Positions 32,374 to 41,095 of a stretch of 64,000 nucleotides of DNA are shown here, one piece after another. Source of the DNA: Bacteroidales bacterium (GTDB lineage Bacteria; Bacteroidota; Bacteroidia; Bacteroidales; UBA932); the NCBI GenBank assembly GCA_023667095.1, contig JAMPAT010000010.1:54931-118930 (forward strand), in the 5' to 3' direction. Position 1 is the first letter of the stretch, and each line of letters starts with the position of its first letter. The notes under the pieces were generated by a model that ran no database searches, was not told where the DNA came from, and was given only the letters and a program-made list of their open reading frames with translations. The position numbers and the translations under genes are program-made.

Positions 32374-33672
32374 ATGATAGCAGAGTTCAGCATTGAGAAT
32401 TTTTTCTCCATTAAATCGGTTCAGAAAATCAGTTTTGAGCCATCGGCAGATACTTTTATGTCTAATGAGTATTCGTATGAAGTTAAGGACGGGGTAAGAT
32501 TGCTGAAAGTGGGAATCATCTACGGTGCCAACGCTTCCGGTAAAACGAATATATTGAATGCCATCGAATTTTTCAAGATGCTGGTTTTGAGAATGCCTAA
32601 AGACCGGACCGAGAAAACCGGGGTTGTCCCTTTCATGTTGGATGACACTTCAAGAAACGAAAAGACAAAGATGTCAATGGTGTTCTATATCAATCAGTCG
32701 AAGTACATTCTTAGTTTTGAATTGGATGCAAAGCATATCTATTCCGAGACATTGATTGTTTATGATTCCATTCGCCCGACCAAACTGTATAACCGAAGTT
32801 ATGATACTGCGACAGATTCCTCGACTATCGACTTTGGCGTAAATCTGAAAATGACAAAGAAAAGCCAGGATGTAATTTCCGGCAACACTATCAATAATTG
32901 CAGTGTGCTTGCCGCGTTTGGCAAAAGCAACGTGGAACGGACAAGGCTGAATGATGTGTACGATTATTTTGCCAAGCAGGTAAAAGATGTATTGGCTCCC
33001 GGTATGTTGCTTTCGGGATATGTCAAATCACGATTGGATAAAGACGAGGCGGGAGATTTGAAGAAATTCATTTTAAATTTCCTGAAAGCGTCCGATTTCA
33101 ATATAGAAGATGTGGTATTAAACGAAGATGAAGAGCTGATTACCCCTGAGTTGGAACAACTGATTCAGAATGCCCCTATTGATAAAGATGCAAAGGCTGA
33201 AATGCTTAGAAAGGGGAAAATTATAAATACAGAACTGACTTTCAGGCATAAGGCAGGCGATAAAGTATATGATTTGTCGGAAGAATACGAGTCCAATGGC
33301 ACCATGAGGTTCTTGGGAATGGCGGTGATACTGAATTTCCTGTTAAAGACCAATCGGTTTGTGCCTATTGATGAAGTGGAAACAAGTATTCATTATGAAC
33401 TGTTGGCTTATTTCCTGAAAGTCTTTCTGGCAAACAGTAACGGAACATCTCAAATGCTCCTGACCACACACGATATCAATCTTCTCAACGAGGATTTCAT
33501 TCGCCGTGATACGATATGGTTCACCGACAAAGACGAACTTGGCGAAACTAAAATTGTGCGTCTTTCTTCTCTTGGACTGCATAAGAATCTTTCCCCATAC
33601 AATGCTTACAAGCAGGGAAAATTGGTAAAGTTGCCGTTCTTGGGTAGCCAGTATATCAACCTGAATGACTAA
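32374..33672 (+). CDS. AAA-type ATPase of a RloA/AbiLi-like defence pair
   Basis: The protein has 432 residues and starts MIAEFSIENFFSIKSVQKI, as in the OLD/RecF-like ABC ATPases. The Walker A motif is GANASGKT (residues 51-58). Late motifs are VPIDEVETSIHYELL (Walker B-like) and 'QMLLTTHDINLLNEDFIRRD' (H-loop region). RloA proteins pair with a RloB protein, which follows here with an 8-base overlap. AbiL of lactococci has the same two parts and aborts phage infection, so a phage-defence role is likely. Confidence 0.85.
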   Translation: MIAEFSIENFFSIKSVQKISFEPSADTFMSNEYSYEVKDGVRLLKVGIIYGANASGKTNILNAIEFFKMLVLRMPKDRTEKTGVVPFMLDDTSRNEKTKMSMVFYINQSKYILSFELDAKHIYSETLIVYDSIRPTKLYNRSYDTATDSSTIDFGVNLKMTKKSQDVISGNTINNCSVLAAFGKSNVERTRLNDVYDYFAKQVKDVLAPGMLLSGYVKSRLDKDEAGDLKKFILNFLKASDFNIEDVVLNEDEELITPELEQLIQNAPIDKDAKAEMLRKGKIINTELTFRHKAGDKVYDLSEEYESNGTMRFLGMAVILNFLLKTNRFVPIDEVETSIHYELLAYFLKVFLANSNGTSQMLLTTHDINLLNEDFIRRDTIWFTDKDELGETKIVRLSSLGLHKNLSPYNAYKQGKLVKLPFLGSQYINLND

Positions 33673-34279
33673 TGATATGGGACGGACAGTAACAAAAAGT
33701 GTCGCCATCATAGGCGAGGGAGAAACGGAATGGTTCTATTTCGATTCTCTGAGGATTGCATGTCGCTATCCTTTCAAGGTTGCTCCGGATTTTCCGCAGC
33801 ACAGTGATATCAAACATATTCTGAAACTGGTAGAGTCCTATCTTAACAAGCAGTATGATTATATCGTATGCCTGTTTGATATGGATAGGCTGTTTCAGTT
33901 TCCATCAGAAATGCAATTATATCAGCGGGCAAAGAAGAAATATGCAGCAAGGAAGTATGCAGGAAAAGTGATGTTTGTAGAAACGAACCCTTGCACAGAA
34001 TTTTGGTTCTTGCTCCACTTCTTGCCTAATGTGGTTTGTCGACGATACGATAGTTACGAACAGCTGCTTCCCGAATTGCAGAAATATATGCCAGGATATG
34101 AAAAGACAAAACGATATTTCATACGTACCAACCTCTATAAATACCTGACAGAGAATGGTGATTTGGAACGAGCTATATCAAACTCAGAAAAGTTGTGCCA
34201 ACTCTGCAAGGACTCGCCAGAGGATTTGAAGGCATACTCGGAGGTACATAAGGTGATAGAGTTATTAATTAATTTATAA
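33665..34279 (+). CDS. RloB/AbiLii-like TOPRIM-type effector
   Basis: The protein has 204 residues; a second ATG at 33677 is also possible. It has IIGEGETEWFYFDSLR near the N-terminus (conserved Glu), 'YIVCLFDMDRLFQFPSE' (acidic pair) and VETNPCTEFWFLLHF, the set seen in RloB. These acidic residues resemble a TOPRIM nuclease centre. The frame overlaps the ATPase gene, so both are made together. It is the likely effector, and its target is unknown. Confidence 0.85.
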   Translation: MTNDMGRTVTKSVAIIGEGETEWFYFDSLRIACRYPFKVAPDFPQHSDIKHILKLVESYLNKQYDYIVCLFDMDRLFQFPSEMQLYQRAKKKYAARKYAGKVMFVETNPCTEFWFLLHFLPNVVCRRYDSYEQLLPELQKYMPGYEKTKRYFIRTNLYKYLTENGDLERAISNSEKLCQLCKDSPEDLKAYSEVHKVIELLINL

Positions 34280-34299
34280 AATATACATTGATAGAAAAT

Positions 34300-34854
34300 A
34301 TGAGTTTTGACAAAAACAAACATTTAAGAGAAGTGTTAGATACACACAAAATGTGCCACGTGCAGGATTTCGTGAATAAAGTAAAAAAGCGTAGAGAGGA
34401 GATTAAGGCCAAAATACACGACCATTATGGTTGCGACAAGTATTCTTCGTTTGGCTCTGGCAGTTTTGCTAAGCATACTGCCACTAATGTGAAATTCGAC
34501 CTTGATTTGGTGGAACCGTTCAAGCGTAATGCTTTCGGAACATTACAGGATATGTTTGATAGCGTACACGATTTCCTTGCAGAGGAATATAAGAATACAG
34601 GTGTGACTATTCGTAGGCAAAATGTTTCAATCGGTGTAAGTTTCCCTATTGAAGAGGGAGATGAAAAGCCGGTTGAACTTGATGTGGTGCCTGGTAGAGA
34701 ACTAAGCGATGATAACTATCTTGATTCGCATGATTTGAACCTATGTTTTAATGAAGACTCCTTGGGGATTCTTGTTTTCTTCGTACCAATAAAGAGGGAA
34801 ATATTGTGCTTTATCTACAACCTGCAAATCAGAAATATTATCTGTAATCAATGA
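34300..34854 (+). pseudogene. CBASS-type CD-NTase (nucleotidyltransferase), truncated
   Basis: From ATG 34300 the first about 155 residues are a good CD-NTase N-terminus: the GSGSFAKHTATN motif, catalytic DLD in 'VKFDLDLVEPFKR', and the third Asp in ELDVVPGREL. Around NLCFNEDSLG (34740-34770) homology stops, and the frame runs on into sequence that is coding on the other strand for a restriction enzyme fragment. The C-terminal half, with the remaining substrate-binding parts, is lost. No CBASS effector gene is beside it, so it is very likely inactive. Confidence 0.75.
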
Positions 34855-35640
34855 TGAAAATGGCTTTTGTTGACCAATTCCACTTACAGCGATAACAAGA
34901 TTGGGATTGCTGCTGGTTGGAAATAATTGTCTCCATACCCCCGGTCGTTCTATAAAAGGTCGATGATAATACAAGTTAATTCTATTGAATGGTCTATAAA
35001 ATGTTTCCACAAAAGCATTTTCTTTTAGACTATGTCTCACTTTACTTTCATGATCCTTTTTTAGATTCACAGTCCAACTTATTTTTGTCGTATCTGTTGA
35101 TAACTTATTTTCGTCTATTTGCTGATTGTAAAAATCAATCATAGAACGCATATTGCTTGTAACCTTATCTTTTGAAAATCCAGACACCCAAGCATCACGA
35201 TTGGTTGCTACACCAATGGCATAAGTGCTAAATATACTTTGAGCATTCAGAGCAAATTTCTTTTCAGGTGCTAATGGAATCAAATTGTCAAATAACCCAT
35301 CACGTTGATTAATCCAATCAGCCTTATCATTAGGTGTGATAATTTTCCATTCCAATTTCTGCGAGGAAATGGAACGGTGATAATGTATAACTGCCTTCTG
35401 ACCTTTCTTTGTTGGATTTTTGACAAGGAAAGTAATCGTAATGGGAGTACGAGAACCGCTTCCAAAGATTTTTCCTCCTTCTTTACGCGATAGTTCACCG
35501 GACGTGCGTTGATTGCCACGTAAATTCAGCACATAGATGGAAGTAAATTCATCTTCAAAGCATCTACGCATACCATCTTGTCCAGCTCCGTCTATCCATG
35601 CACCATTACTTATGAATGCAACAATACCTCCTTCATTTTG
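34741..35640 (-). pseudogene. fragment of a type ISP (LlaGI/LlaBIII-like) restriction-modification enzyme
   Basis: The reading frame is open from about 35640 and encodes 'NEGGIVAFISNGAWIDGAGQ', DGMRRCFEDEFTSIYVLNLRG, then 'VETFYRPFNRINLYYHRPFI', 'VSGIGQQKPFSSLITDNISD' and FPLYWYEENKNPQG. These are the motifs of the methylase-target-recognition part of single-chain type ISP enzymes. The helicase/nuclease and methylase N-terminus is missing, cut at the stop codon of the neighbouring ATPase gene. The C-terminus stops at 34741 within the truncated CD-NTase. It is a remnant. Confidence 0.75.
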
Positions 35641-35644
35641 TGGG

Positions 35645-36943
35645 TTACAATTCGTTTATTTTTTCCAACAGGAAATCTTCAATGTTGATGTATTGCACTC
35701 CCCGCTCGTCAGTCCATGGCAGGATATTGTCACGCACAACAACGATTTTGGTATAAGAGTCATCAATCCGATTGAGGGAATTTACTTCCTGCTGCCGTTT
35801 CTCTTCATCGGCCACGGTAAGAGCCGACTGGATGTAGTAGCGTTTGTCTGCCAGATTGACCACGAAATCTATTTCGAGTTGCGTGCGTATTTTCTTCCCT
35901 GCAACGGTATGGTTGTACTCTACAACGCCCACATCAATGTTGAATCCACGTGCCATGAGTTCGTTATAAAGGATATTTTCCATGATGTGGTTTTCTTCCT
36001 GCTGGCGGAAGTTGAGACGGGCATTACGTAAGCCAATGTCCGTGAAATAGTATTTGAGCGGCGTGTCGATATAGGATCGCCCTTTTATATCGTAGCGGTA
36101 CGACTTACTTAATATATATGCGTCGATAAAGCAGTCGAGGTAGGTGGAAATGGTTTCGTTCTTTATCTTCAATCCCTTGACTGACTGGAACGTGTTGGCA
36201 AGCCGCGTCGGATTGGTAAGGGAACCCACGGCAGAGGCAACGACGTTGAGCAATTCGTCAAGCGTTTCCGCATCGGCACGCAAGCGGTTACGCTCTATGA
36301 CATCCTTAATATAAGTAAGCCGGAAAAGGTCTTGCAGATACTTGGATTTTTCCTCGTGGGTGCTTTTCTGCATGACCAGCGGCATTCCTCCGTATGCCAC
36401 GAACTCGCGCCATGCGAAACGTTTCTCCTTGGGATAGGCCGCGTAAAATTCATCGTATGTAAGCGGTGTGATATGTATCTCTTCGCCTCTGTCCCGGAAA
36501 GCAGTGGCCACGTCGGAAGAGAGCATCTTGGAATTGCTGCCCGTTACATAGACATCGACATTCGGCAGGCTTTTGAGTCCCAACAATACATCGACAAAGG
36601 TAATCTTAGATGCCGATTCCTGCGGTAGATAGGGATTGTTGATTGATTCCACCATTTGTATCTCGTCCAGCAGGATATAATAATCCTTGGACGTGTCGCT
36701 GGCCATCTGCCGGAGATATGCTCCCAGTTCCATAGGATTGCGATATCGTGCATTGACGTCGTTATCCAGTTCAAGCGTGATGATCTGCTCCGGTGTGATG
36801 CCTTCCTGCAGGAGATAATCACGGTAGAGCACTCCCAACAGGTACGATTTGCCGCACCGTCTGATGCCCGTTATAATCTTTATCTGACCGTTCTTGCGAC
36901 TGTTTATCAATCGTTGAAGGTTTCTTTTACGTTCTATTTTCAT
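35645..36943 (-). CDS. DUF4143-type AAA ATPase
   Basis: The ATG at 36943 (MKIERKRNLQRLINSRKNG) gives 432 residues. Walker A is 'IITGIRRCGKSYLLGVLY', Walker B YYILLDEIQMVE, and a conserved 'DVYVTGSNSKMLSSDVATAF' arginine/sensor stretch follows. The C-terminal half has the DUF4143 domain with 'YNHTVAGKKIRTQLEIDFVV', a nuclease-like fold. Such proteins are common accessory genes in Bacteroidales; their role is not established. The gene is complete and separates the defence remnants from the core genome. Confidence 0.88.
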   Translation of the reverse strand: MKIERKRNLQRLINSRKNGQIKIITGIRRCGKSYLLGVLYRDYLLQEGITPEQIITLELDNDVNARYRNPMELGAYLRQMASDTSKDYYILLDEIQMVESINNPYLPQESASKITFVDVLLGLKSLPNVDVYVTGSNSKMLSSDVATAFRDRGEEIHITPLTYDEFYAAYPKEKRFAWREFVAYGGMPLVMQKSTHEEKSKYLQDLFRLTYIKDVIERNRLRADAETLDELLNVVASAVGSLTNPTRLANTFQSVKGLKIKNETISTYLDCFIDAYILSKSYRYDIKGRSYIDTPLKYYFTDIGLRNARLNFRQQEENHIMENILYNELMARGFNIDVGVVEYNHTVAGKKIRTQLEIDFVVNLADKRYYIQSALTVADEEKRQQEVNSLNRIDDSYTKIVVVRDNILPWTDERGVQYINIEDFLLEKINEL

Positions 36944-37088
36944 GTTTGTGGAGGGTATTTTTGCGGTTGCCCGCACTTTTACCCTGTAAAGATAGCAATA
37001 AATACCGACTAATCATTTTACCGCTACCCCATATTTTGACATTCTATTTCATTCTTTTGGTCATCAGTTATGAAGACTGCTTATATCA

Positions 37089-37128
37089 AAAAAAGGTAAT
37101 GCTACCGTAGTTGAGCATTACCTTTTTT
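37089..37128. terminator. bidirectional rho-independent terminator
   Basis: A 15-bp perfect stem (AAAAAAGGTAATGCT at 37089-37103 with its complement at 37114-37128) ends in T6 on one strand and, by symmetry, on the other. It lies after the nucleoside transporter gene on the minus strand. Confidence 0.85.
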
Positions 37129-37172
37129 GATTTGACTTTATTCCGGCTGTAATAAACCTGTTGTGGCATCAT

Positions 37173-38447
37173 CTATCTCTGCACCTTGGCCGGCTCCCTG
37201 AAGCAGACCATGAAGAGCAGTGCCACGGCAAGGGCATAGCCGGCAAATATATACCAGACAGTGCTCCAGTTGCCTGCATTGTTGAAAACATCGTAATGTT
37301 CTACAACAGCGCCGGCAGCAAGTGTACCGATTGATGCACCGAGTCCGTTGGTCATAAGCATGAACAGTCCCTGTGCGGATGATCTGATTGATGTGTCCGT
37401 GTTCTCATTGACATAGAGTGAGCCTGAAATGTTGAAAAAGTCGAAAGCCACTCCATATACTATGCAGGACAGGACAAACAGGATAACTCCCGGCATGTCA
37501 GGCTGCCCCATTCCGAACAGGCCGAAACGGAATACCCATGCGAACATGGCTATCAGCATTACCTTCTTTATGCCGAACCTCTTCATGAAGAACGGGATAA
37601 GGAGGATACACAATGTCTCCGATATCTGGCTGATTGCAAGCAACGCATTGGAATTCTTCACTGCAAATGTATCAGCAAGCTCAGGGTTGCTCCCGAATGA
37701 GCCGAGGAATGTGTTTGCATATCCGTTGGTTATCTGGAGGGATGCTCCAAGCAGCATTGAGAATATAAAGAATACGGCGAACTGTCTCTGGCGGAACAAT
37801 GTGAATGCCTTAAGTCCGAGGCTCTCTATGATGGACTGCCCTTCGGATGATGCCTTGACAGGGCAGGCCGGCATTGTGAGGGCATACAGGCAGAGGACAG
37901 CTGACATTATGCCTGATGAAATCATCTGGGTGTATGAATCCTGCATTGCAACCCCGCCAATCTTCAATGAGTTTGTCAGGAGCATGCTGCAGATGAATCC
38001 TATCGTACCGAATACCCTGATCGGAGGGAAAGCCTTGACTGGATCTTTCCCCGCCCCTTCAAGTGCAGAATATGCAACAGAATTTGTCAGTGCTATAGTC
38101 GGCATGAAGAAAGCTACGCTCAGACTGTAGAGTGTGAACAGCGGGGCGAACTGTGTGGCCTCTCCGGCTGTCATGCAATAGAATCCGGCTCCGGCCATGA
38201 ATATTCCTGCAAGTCCATGGCAGAGGGACAGGACTTTCTGTGCCTGCATATATTTGTCTGCAATAATGCCAATAAGTGCCGGCATGAAGATAGAGACAAA
38301 TCCCTGCATTGCATAGAACCATTTGATTTCACTTCCGAACCCGATGTTGCCAAGGTAGCGGCCAAGAGATGTTAGATAGGCTCCCCATACTGCGAATTCG
38401 AGGAAATTCATCAGGATAAGCCTTGCTGAAATGTTGTTGTTTTTCAT
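37173..38447 (-). CDS. MFS nucleoside transporter (NupG/NHS family)
   Basis: The ATG at 38447 (MKNNNISARLILMNFLEFAVW) gives 424 residues with about 12 membrane segments. The start 'LILMNFLEFAVWGAYLTSLG' and 'FMPALIGIIADKYMQAQKVL' are typical of the nucleoside:proton symporter family, and 'FMPTIALTNSVAYSALEGAG' and 'FPPIRVFGTIGFICSMLLTN' confirm it. It imports nucleosides. It is a single-gene unit between a promoter at 38523-38530 and the terminator at 37089. Confidence 0.9.
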   Translation of the reverse strand: MKNNNISARLILMNFLEFAVWGAYLTSLGRYLGNIGFGSEIKWFYAMQGFVSIFMPALIGIIADKYMQAQKVLSLCHGLAGIFMAGAGFYCMTAGEATQFAPLFTLYSLSVAFFMPTIALTNSVAYSALEGAGKDPVKAFPPIRVFGTIGFICSMLLTNSLKIGGVAMQDSYTQMISSGIMSAVLCLYALTMPACPVKASSEGQSIIESLGLKAFTLFRQRQFAVFFIFSMLLGASLQITNGYANTFLGSFGSNPELADTFAVKNSNALLAISQISETLCILLIPFFMKRFGIKKVMLIAMFAWVFRFGLFGMGQPDMPGVILFVLSCIVYGVAFDFFNISGSLYVNENTDTSIRSSAQGLFMLMTNGLGASIGTLAAGAVVEHYDVFNNAGNWSTVWYIFAGYALAVALLFMVCFREPAKVQR

Positions 38448-38522
38448 ATTGTTGATTTTGTTTTCTGTGGTTTTATGCCTGAATTCCGCACCAGGGCTGT
38501 ACACCAGGCATAATGGCGGTGG

Positions 38523-38530
38523 CAAATATA
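38523..38530 (-). promoter_or_regulatory. -7 box (TATATTTG) of the nucleoside transporter gene
   Basis: CAAATATA on the plus strand is TATATTTG on the minus strand, 75 bases before the ATG at 38447. No clear -33 element. Confidence 0.4.
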
Positions 38531-38673
38531 CGAGATTTTATCCAACTGCAGGTATTGTTCAGTCCATTTCTTTCAGCCCGTCCGCTGAAGTCAATCCGGG
38601 GCAGCGGTGATGAATTGTGCTGTATGCATATTTATGCAAGGGTGGGCGATACCGCTTTTTATAATATTCTTTG

Positions 38674-38681
38674 TATCTTTG
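38674..38681 (+). promoter_or_regulatory. -7 box (TATCTTTG) of tgt
   Basis: TATCTTTG fits TAnnTTTG, 21 bases before the tgt ATG at 38703. It would drive tgt and lptF. Confidence 0.5.
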
Positions 38682-38702
38682 GGGCCACTAATAGACTTAT
38701 AG

Positions 38703-39839
38703 ATGAAATTTGTAAAGACAGCGACAGACCCGCAGTCAAGTGCCAGGTGCGGTGTGATAACTACAGACCATGGCCAGATACAGACACCGATCTTCATGCC
38801 GGTGGGTACGGTGGGCTCAGTCAAGGGTGTATACCATAGAGACCTTAAGGAAGACATAAAGGCAGAGATAATCCTCGGAAATACATACCACCTGTATCTG
38901 CGTCCGGGACTTGATATCCTGAGAGGTGCAGGCGGACTCCATAAATTCATCTCCTGGGACAGGCCGATCCTGACTGACAGCGGCGGGTTCCAGGTGTTCT
39001 CCCTTGCGCCGATGCGCAAGTTTGCAAAGGACGGAAGCGGTGTGACATTCTCTTCGCACGTTGACGGTTCAAGGCATACATTCACCCCAGAGAACAATAT
39101 GGATACCCAGCGTGTCATAGGGGCGGACATCGTCATGGCACTTGACGAATGTACCCCTGGAGATGCGTCCTATGAATATGCGAGGAAGTCTCTTGATATG
39201 ACGAAATCGTGGCTTGAACGCTGCATCAGGCATTTTGACGGGACAGAGCCTCTATATGGATATTCCCAGGCCCTGTTCCCTATAGTGCAGGGATGCGTGT
39301 ATCCTGACCTCAGGCGTGAGGCCGTTGAGCATGCTGTTTCCTTTGACAGGGAGGGATATGCAATCGGTGGCCTGGCCGTAGGGGAGCCAACTGAAAAGAT
39401 GTATGAGATGCTGGAGGTAGTATGCCCTATCCTTCCTGATGACAGGCCAAGGTATCTGATGGGTGTCGGGACCCCTGCAAATCTCCTTGAAGGCATAGCA
39501 CGTGGTGTGGACATGTTTGACTGTGTCATGCCGACAAGGAACGGACGCAACGGAATGCTCTTTACATGGGACGGAATCATCAACATGCGCAACAGGAAGT
39601 GGGCAGATGATTATTCGCTTATTGATCCTAAGGGCACTTCCTTTGTGGACAGGATATATACCAAGGCATACCTGCGGCATCTGTTTGTGACCGGTGAAAT
39701 GTTTGCCGGACAGATTGCGAGCGAGCACAACCTTGCCTTTTATCTTGATGTGGTGCGGCAGGCGCGTGAGCATATCAAGGCAGGTGACTTCAATGCTTGG
39801 AAAGACGAGGCGGTGAAGAAAGTTATGACAAGACTTTAA
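38703..39839 (+). CDS. tgt: tRNA-guanine transglycosylase, lacking the usual zinc cysteines
   Basis: The protein has 378 residues, full family length. It exchanges guanine for preQ1 at position 34 of GUN tRNAs. The general acid/base Asp is in TDSGGFQVFSL (D92) and the nucleophile in 'GVDMFDCVMPTRNGRNG' (about D273). Near residues 307-326 the usual C-x-C-x-x-C zinc motif is replaced by 'DPKGTSFVDRIYTKAYLRHL'; only the final His of the site remains. The enzyme is otherwise intact, so this group probably folds without zinc. It is followed 11 bases later by lptF. Confidence 0.95.
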   Translation: MKFVKTATDPQSSARCGVITTDHGQIQTPIFMPVGTVGSVKGVYHRDLKEDIKAEIILGNTYHLYLRPGLDILRGAGGLHKFISWDRPILTDSGGFQVFSLAPMRKFAKDGSGVTFSSHVDGSRHTFTPENNMDTQRVIGADIVMALDECTPGDASYEYARKSLDMTKSWLERCIRHFDGTEPLYGYSQALFPIVQGCVYPDLRREAVEHAVSFDREGYAIGGLAVGEPTEKMYEMLEVVCPILPDDRPRYLMGVGTPANLLEGIARGVDMFDCVMPTRNGRNGMLFTWDGIINMRNRKWADDYSLIDPKGTSFVDRIYTKAYLRHLFVTGEMFAGQIASEHNLAFYLDVVRQAREHIKAGDFNAWKDEAVKKVMTRL

Positions 39840-39850
39840 TACGAAGCTAT

Positions 39851-40954
39851 ATGGGACGGGAATGGGACCTCAGGCCGAGAAAGCTTGATGTATATATTGT
39901 AAAGAAGTTCATCTTGACTTTCTTTATCGCATTGCTGCTTATCATCTGCATTGTCATAATATTTGACATCAGTGAAAAGATTGATGACTTTGTCAACAAG
40001 GAGGCTCCCCTGAAGGCAATCATTTTTGACTACTATGTAAACTTCGTGCCGTATTTCATGAATATGTTCAGCCCTCTGTTCGTGTTCATTACGGTAATAT
40101 TCTTTACGTCCAAGATGGCTTCCGACTCGGAGATTGTGGCTATCCTGAGCTGTGGAATCAGTTTCCACAGGATGATGGTCCCGTATATATTCTCCGCGAC
40201 ACTGATAGCTATATTCTCACTGATACTGAATCTGTTCATAATACCGAATGCCAATGCGGAGAGAGTCGAGTTCCAGACGAAATACCTGAAAGGGCACAAT
40301 GTAAAGACCAACAGGAATGTACATTACCAGATTTCACCGGGCGAGTTCGTGTTTGTAGAGTCGTTCAGTACCTGGAACAACACGGCCTACCGGTTTACCC
40401 TTGAAAAGATCGAGGACAACAAGCTTGTCTCGAAGATATCTGCGGAGACAGCCGTATGGGACAGCACTTCAGCAAGCTGGAAGCTCAAGAAATATTTCAT
40501 AAGGGACTATACTGACAATATAGAGGACCATGTCCGCAGCGGTGCACAGATTGATACTGTAATCAATCTGCAGGCAAGTGACCTGTATGTCCGCCAGAAT
40601 GCAATGGAGACATTGTCGTATAATGAACTTAATGAACTTATCCGTGTGCAGAAGATGAGGGGGGATGCAAATGTCAAGATGGCGCTTATAGAGAAGCATA
40701 CAAGGTTCGCACTGCCGTTTTCCGCATTTATCCTGACGATTATGGGAGTTGCGCTGTCCTCAAAGAAGAGGAGGGGAGGAATCGGATGGAATATAGGTAT
40801 AGGTATTGCGCTGGCCTTTACGTATATCCTGTTCCTGAGGTTTAGCCAGATGTTTGTGCACACCGGTGTACTGCCTCCTGGAATAGCCCTGTGGGTGCCT
40901 AATATCCTGTATGCCTTCATTGCTGCATTCCTTTACAGGATTGCGCCAAAATAA
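39851..40954 (+). CDS. lptF: LptF/LptG-type permease (YjgP/YjgQ family)
   Basis: The ATG at 39851 (MGREWDLRPRKLDVYIVKKF) gives 367 residues. It has the family plan: three N-terminal membrane helices, a periplasmic beta-jellyroll part (about 120-270) and three C-terminal helices. Markers are 'ADSEIVAILSCGISFHRMMV'-like sequence in the coupling-helix region and 'ALPFSAFILTIMGVALSSKK' near the C-terminus. It should form the LptB2FG lipopolysaccharide extractor with the LptG part of the 44153-46618 fusion. F versus G naming is by elimination. Confidence 0.85.
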   Translation: MGREWDLRPRKLDVYIVKKFILTFFIALLLIICIVIIFDISEKIDDFVNKEAPLKAIIFDYYVNFVPYFMNMFSPLFVFITVIFFTSKMASDSEIVAILSCGISFHRMMVPYIFSATLIAIFSLILNLFIIPNANAERVEFQTKYLKGHNVKTNRNVHYQISPGEFVFVESFSTWNNTAYRFTLEKIEDNKLVSKISAETAVWDSTSASWKLKKYFIRDYTDNIEDHVRSGAQIDTVINLQASDLYVRQNAMETLSYNELNELIRVQKMRGDANVKMALIEKHTRFALPFSAFILTIMGVALSSKKRRGGIGWNIGIGIALAFTYILFLRFSQMFVHTGVLPPGIALWVPNILYAFIAAFLYRIAPK

Positions 40955-41007
40955 ACGCTACAAAGGGATGGACCGTCTCTCTTCAAAACCATGGCGTCTA
41001 TACATAA

Positions 41008-41045
41008 AGCACCCCAAAAGTTTTGTGTCTAACTTTTGGGGTGCT
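41008..41045. terminator. bidirectional terminator between lptF and ilvE
   Basis: AGCACCCCAAAAGTT at 41008-41022 pairs perfectly with AACTTTTGGGGTGCT at 41031-41045. It lies between two converging genes and serves both. Confidence 0.8.
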
Positions 41046-41095
41046 GTTCAGTTGTGACTTTTAGGGTGTCGTGTTGTTTTTGGGATATTGTCAGA

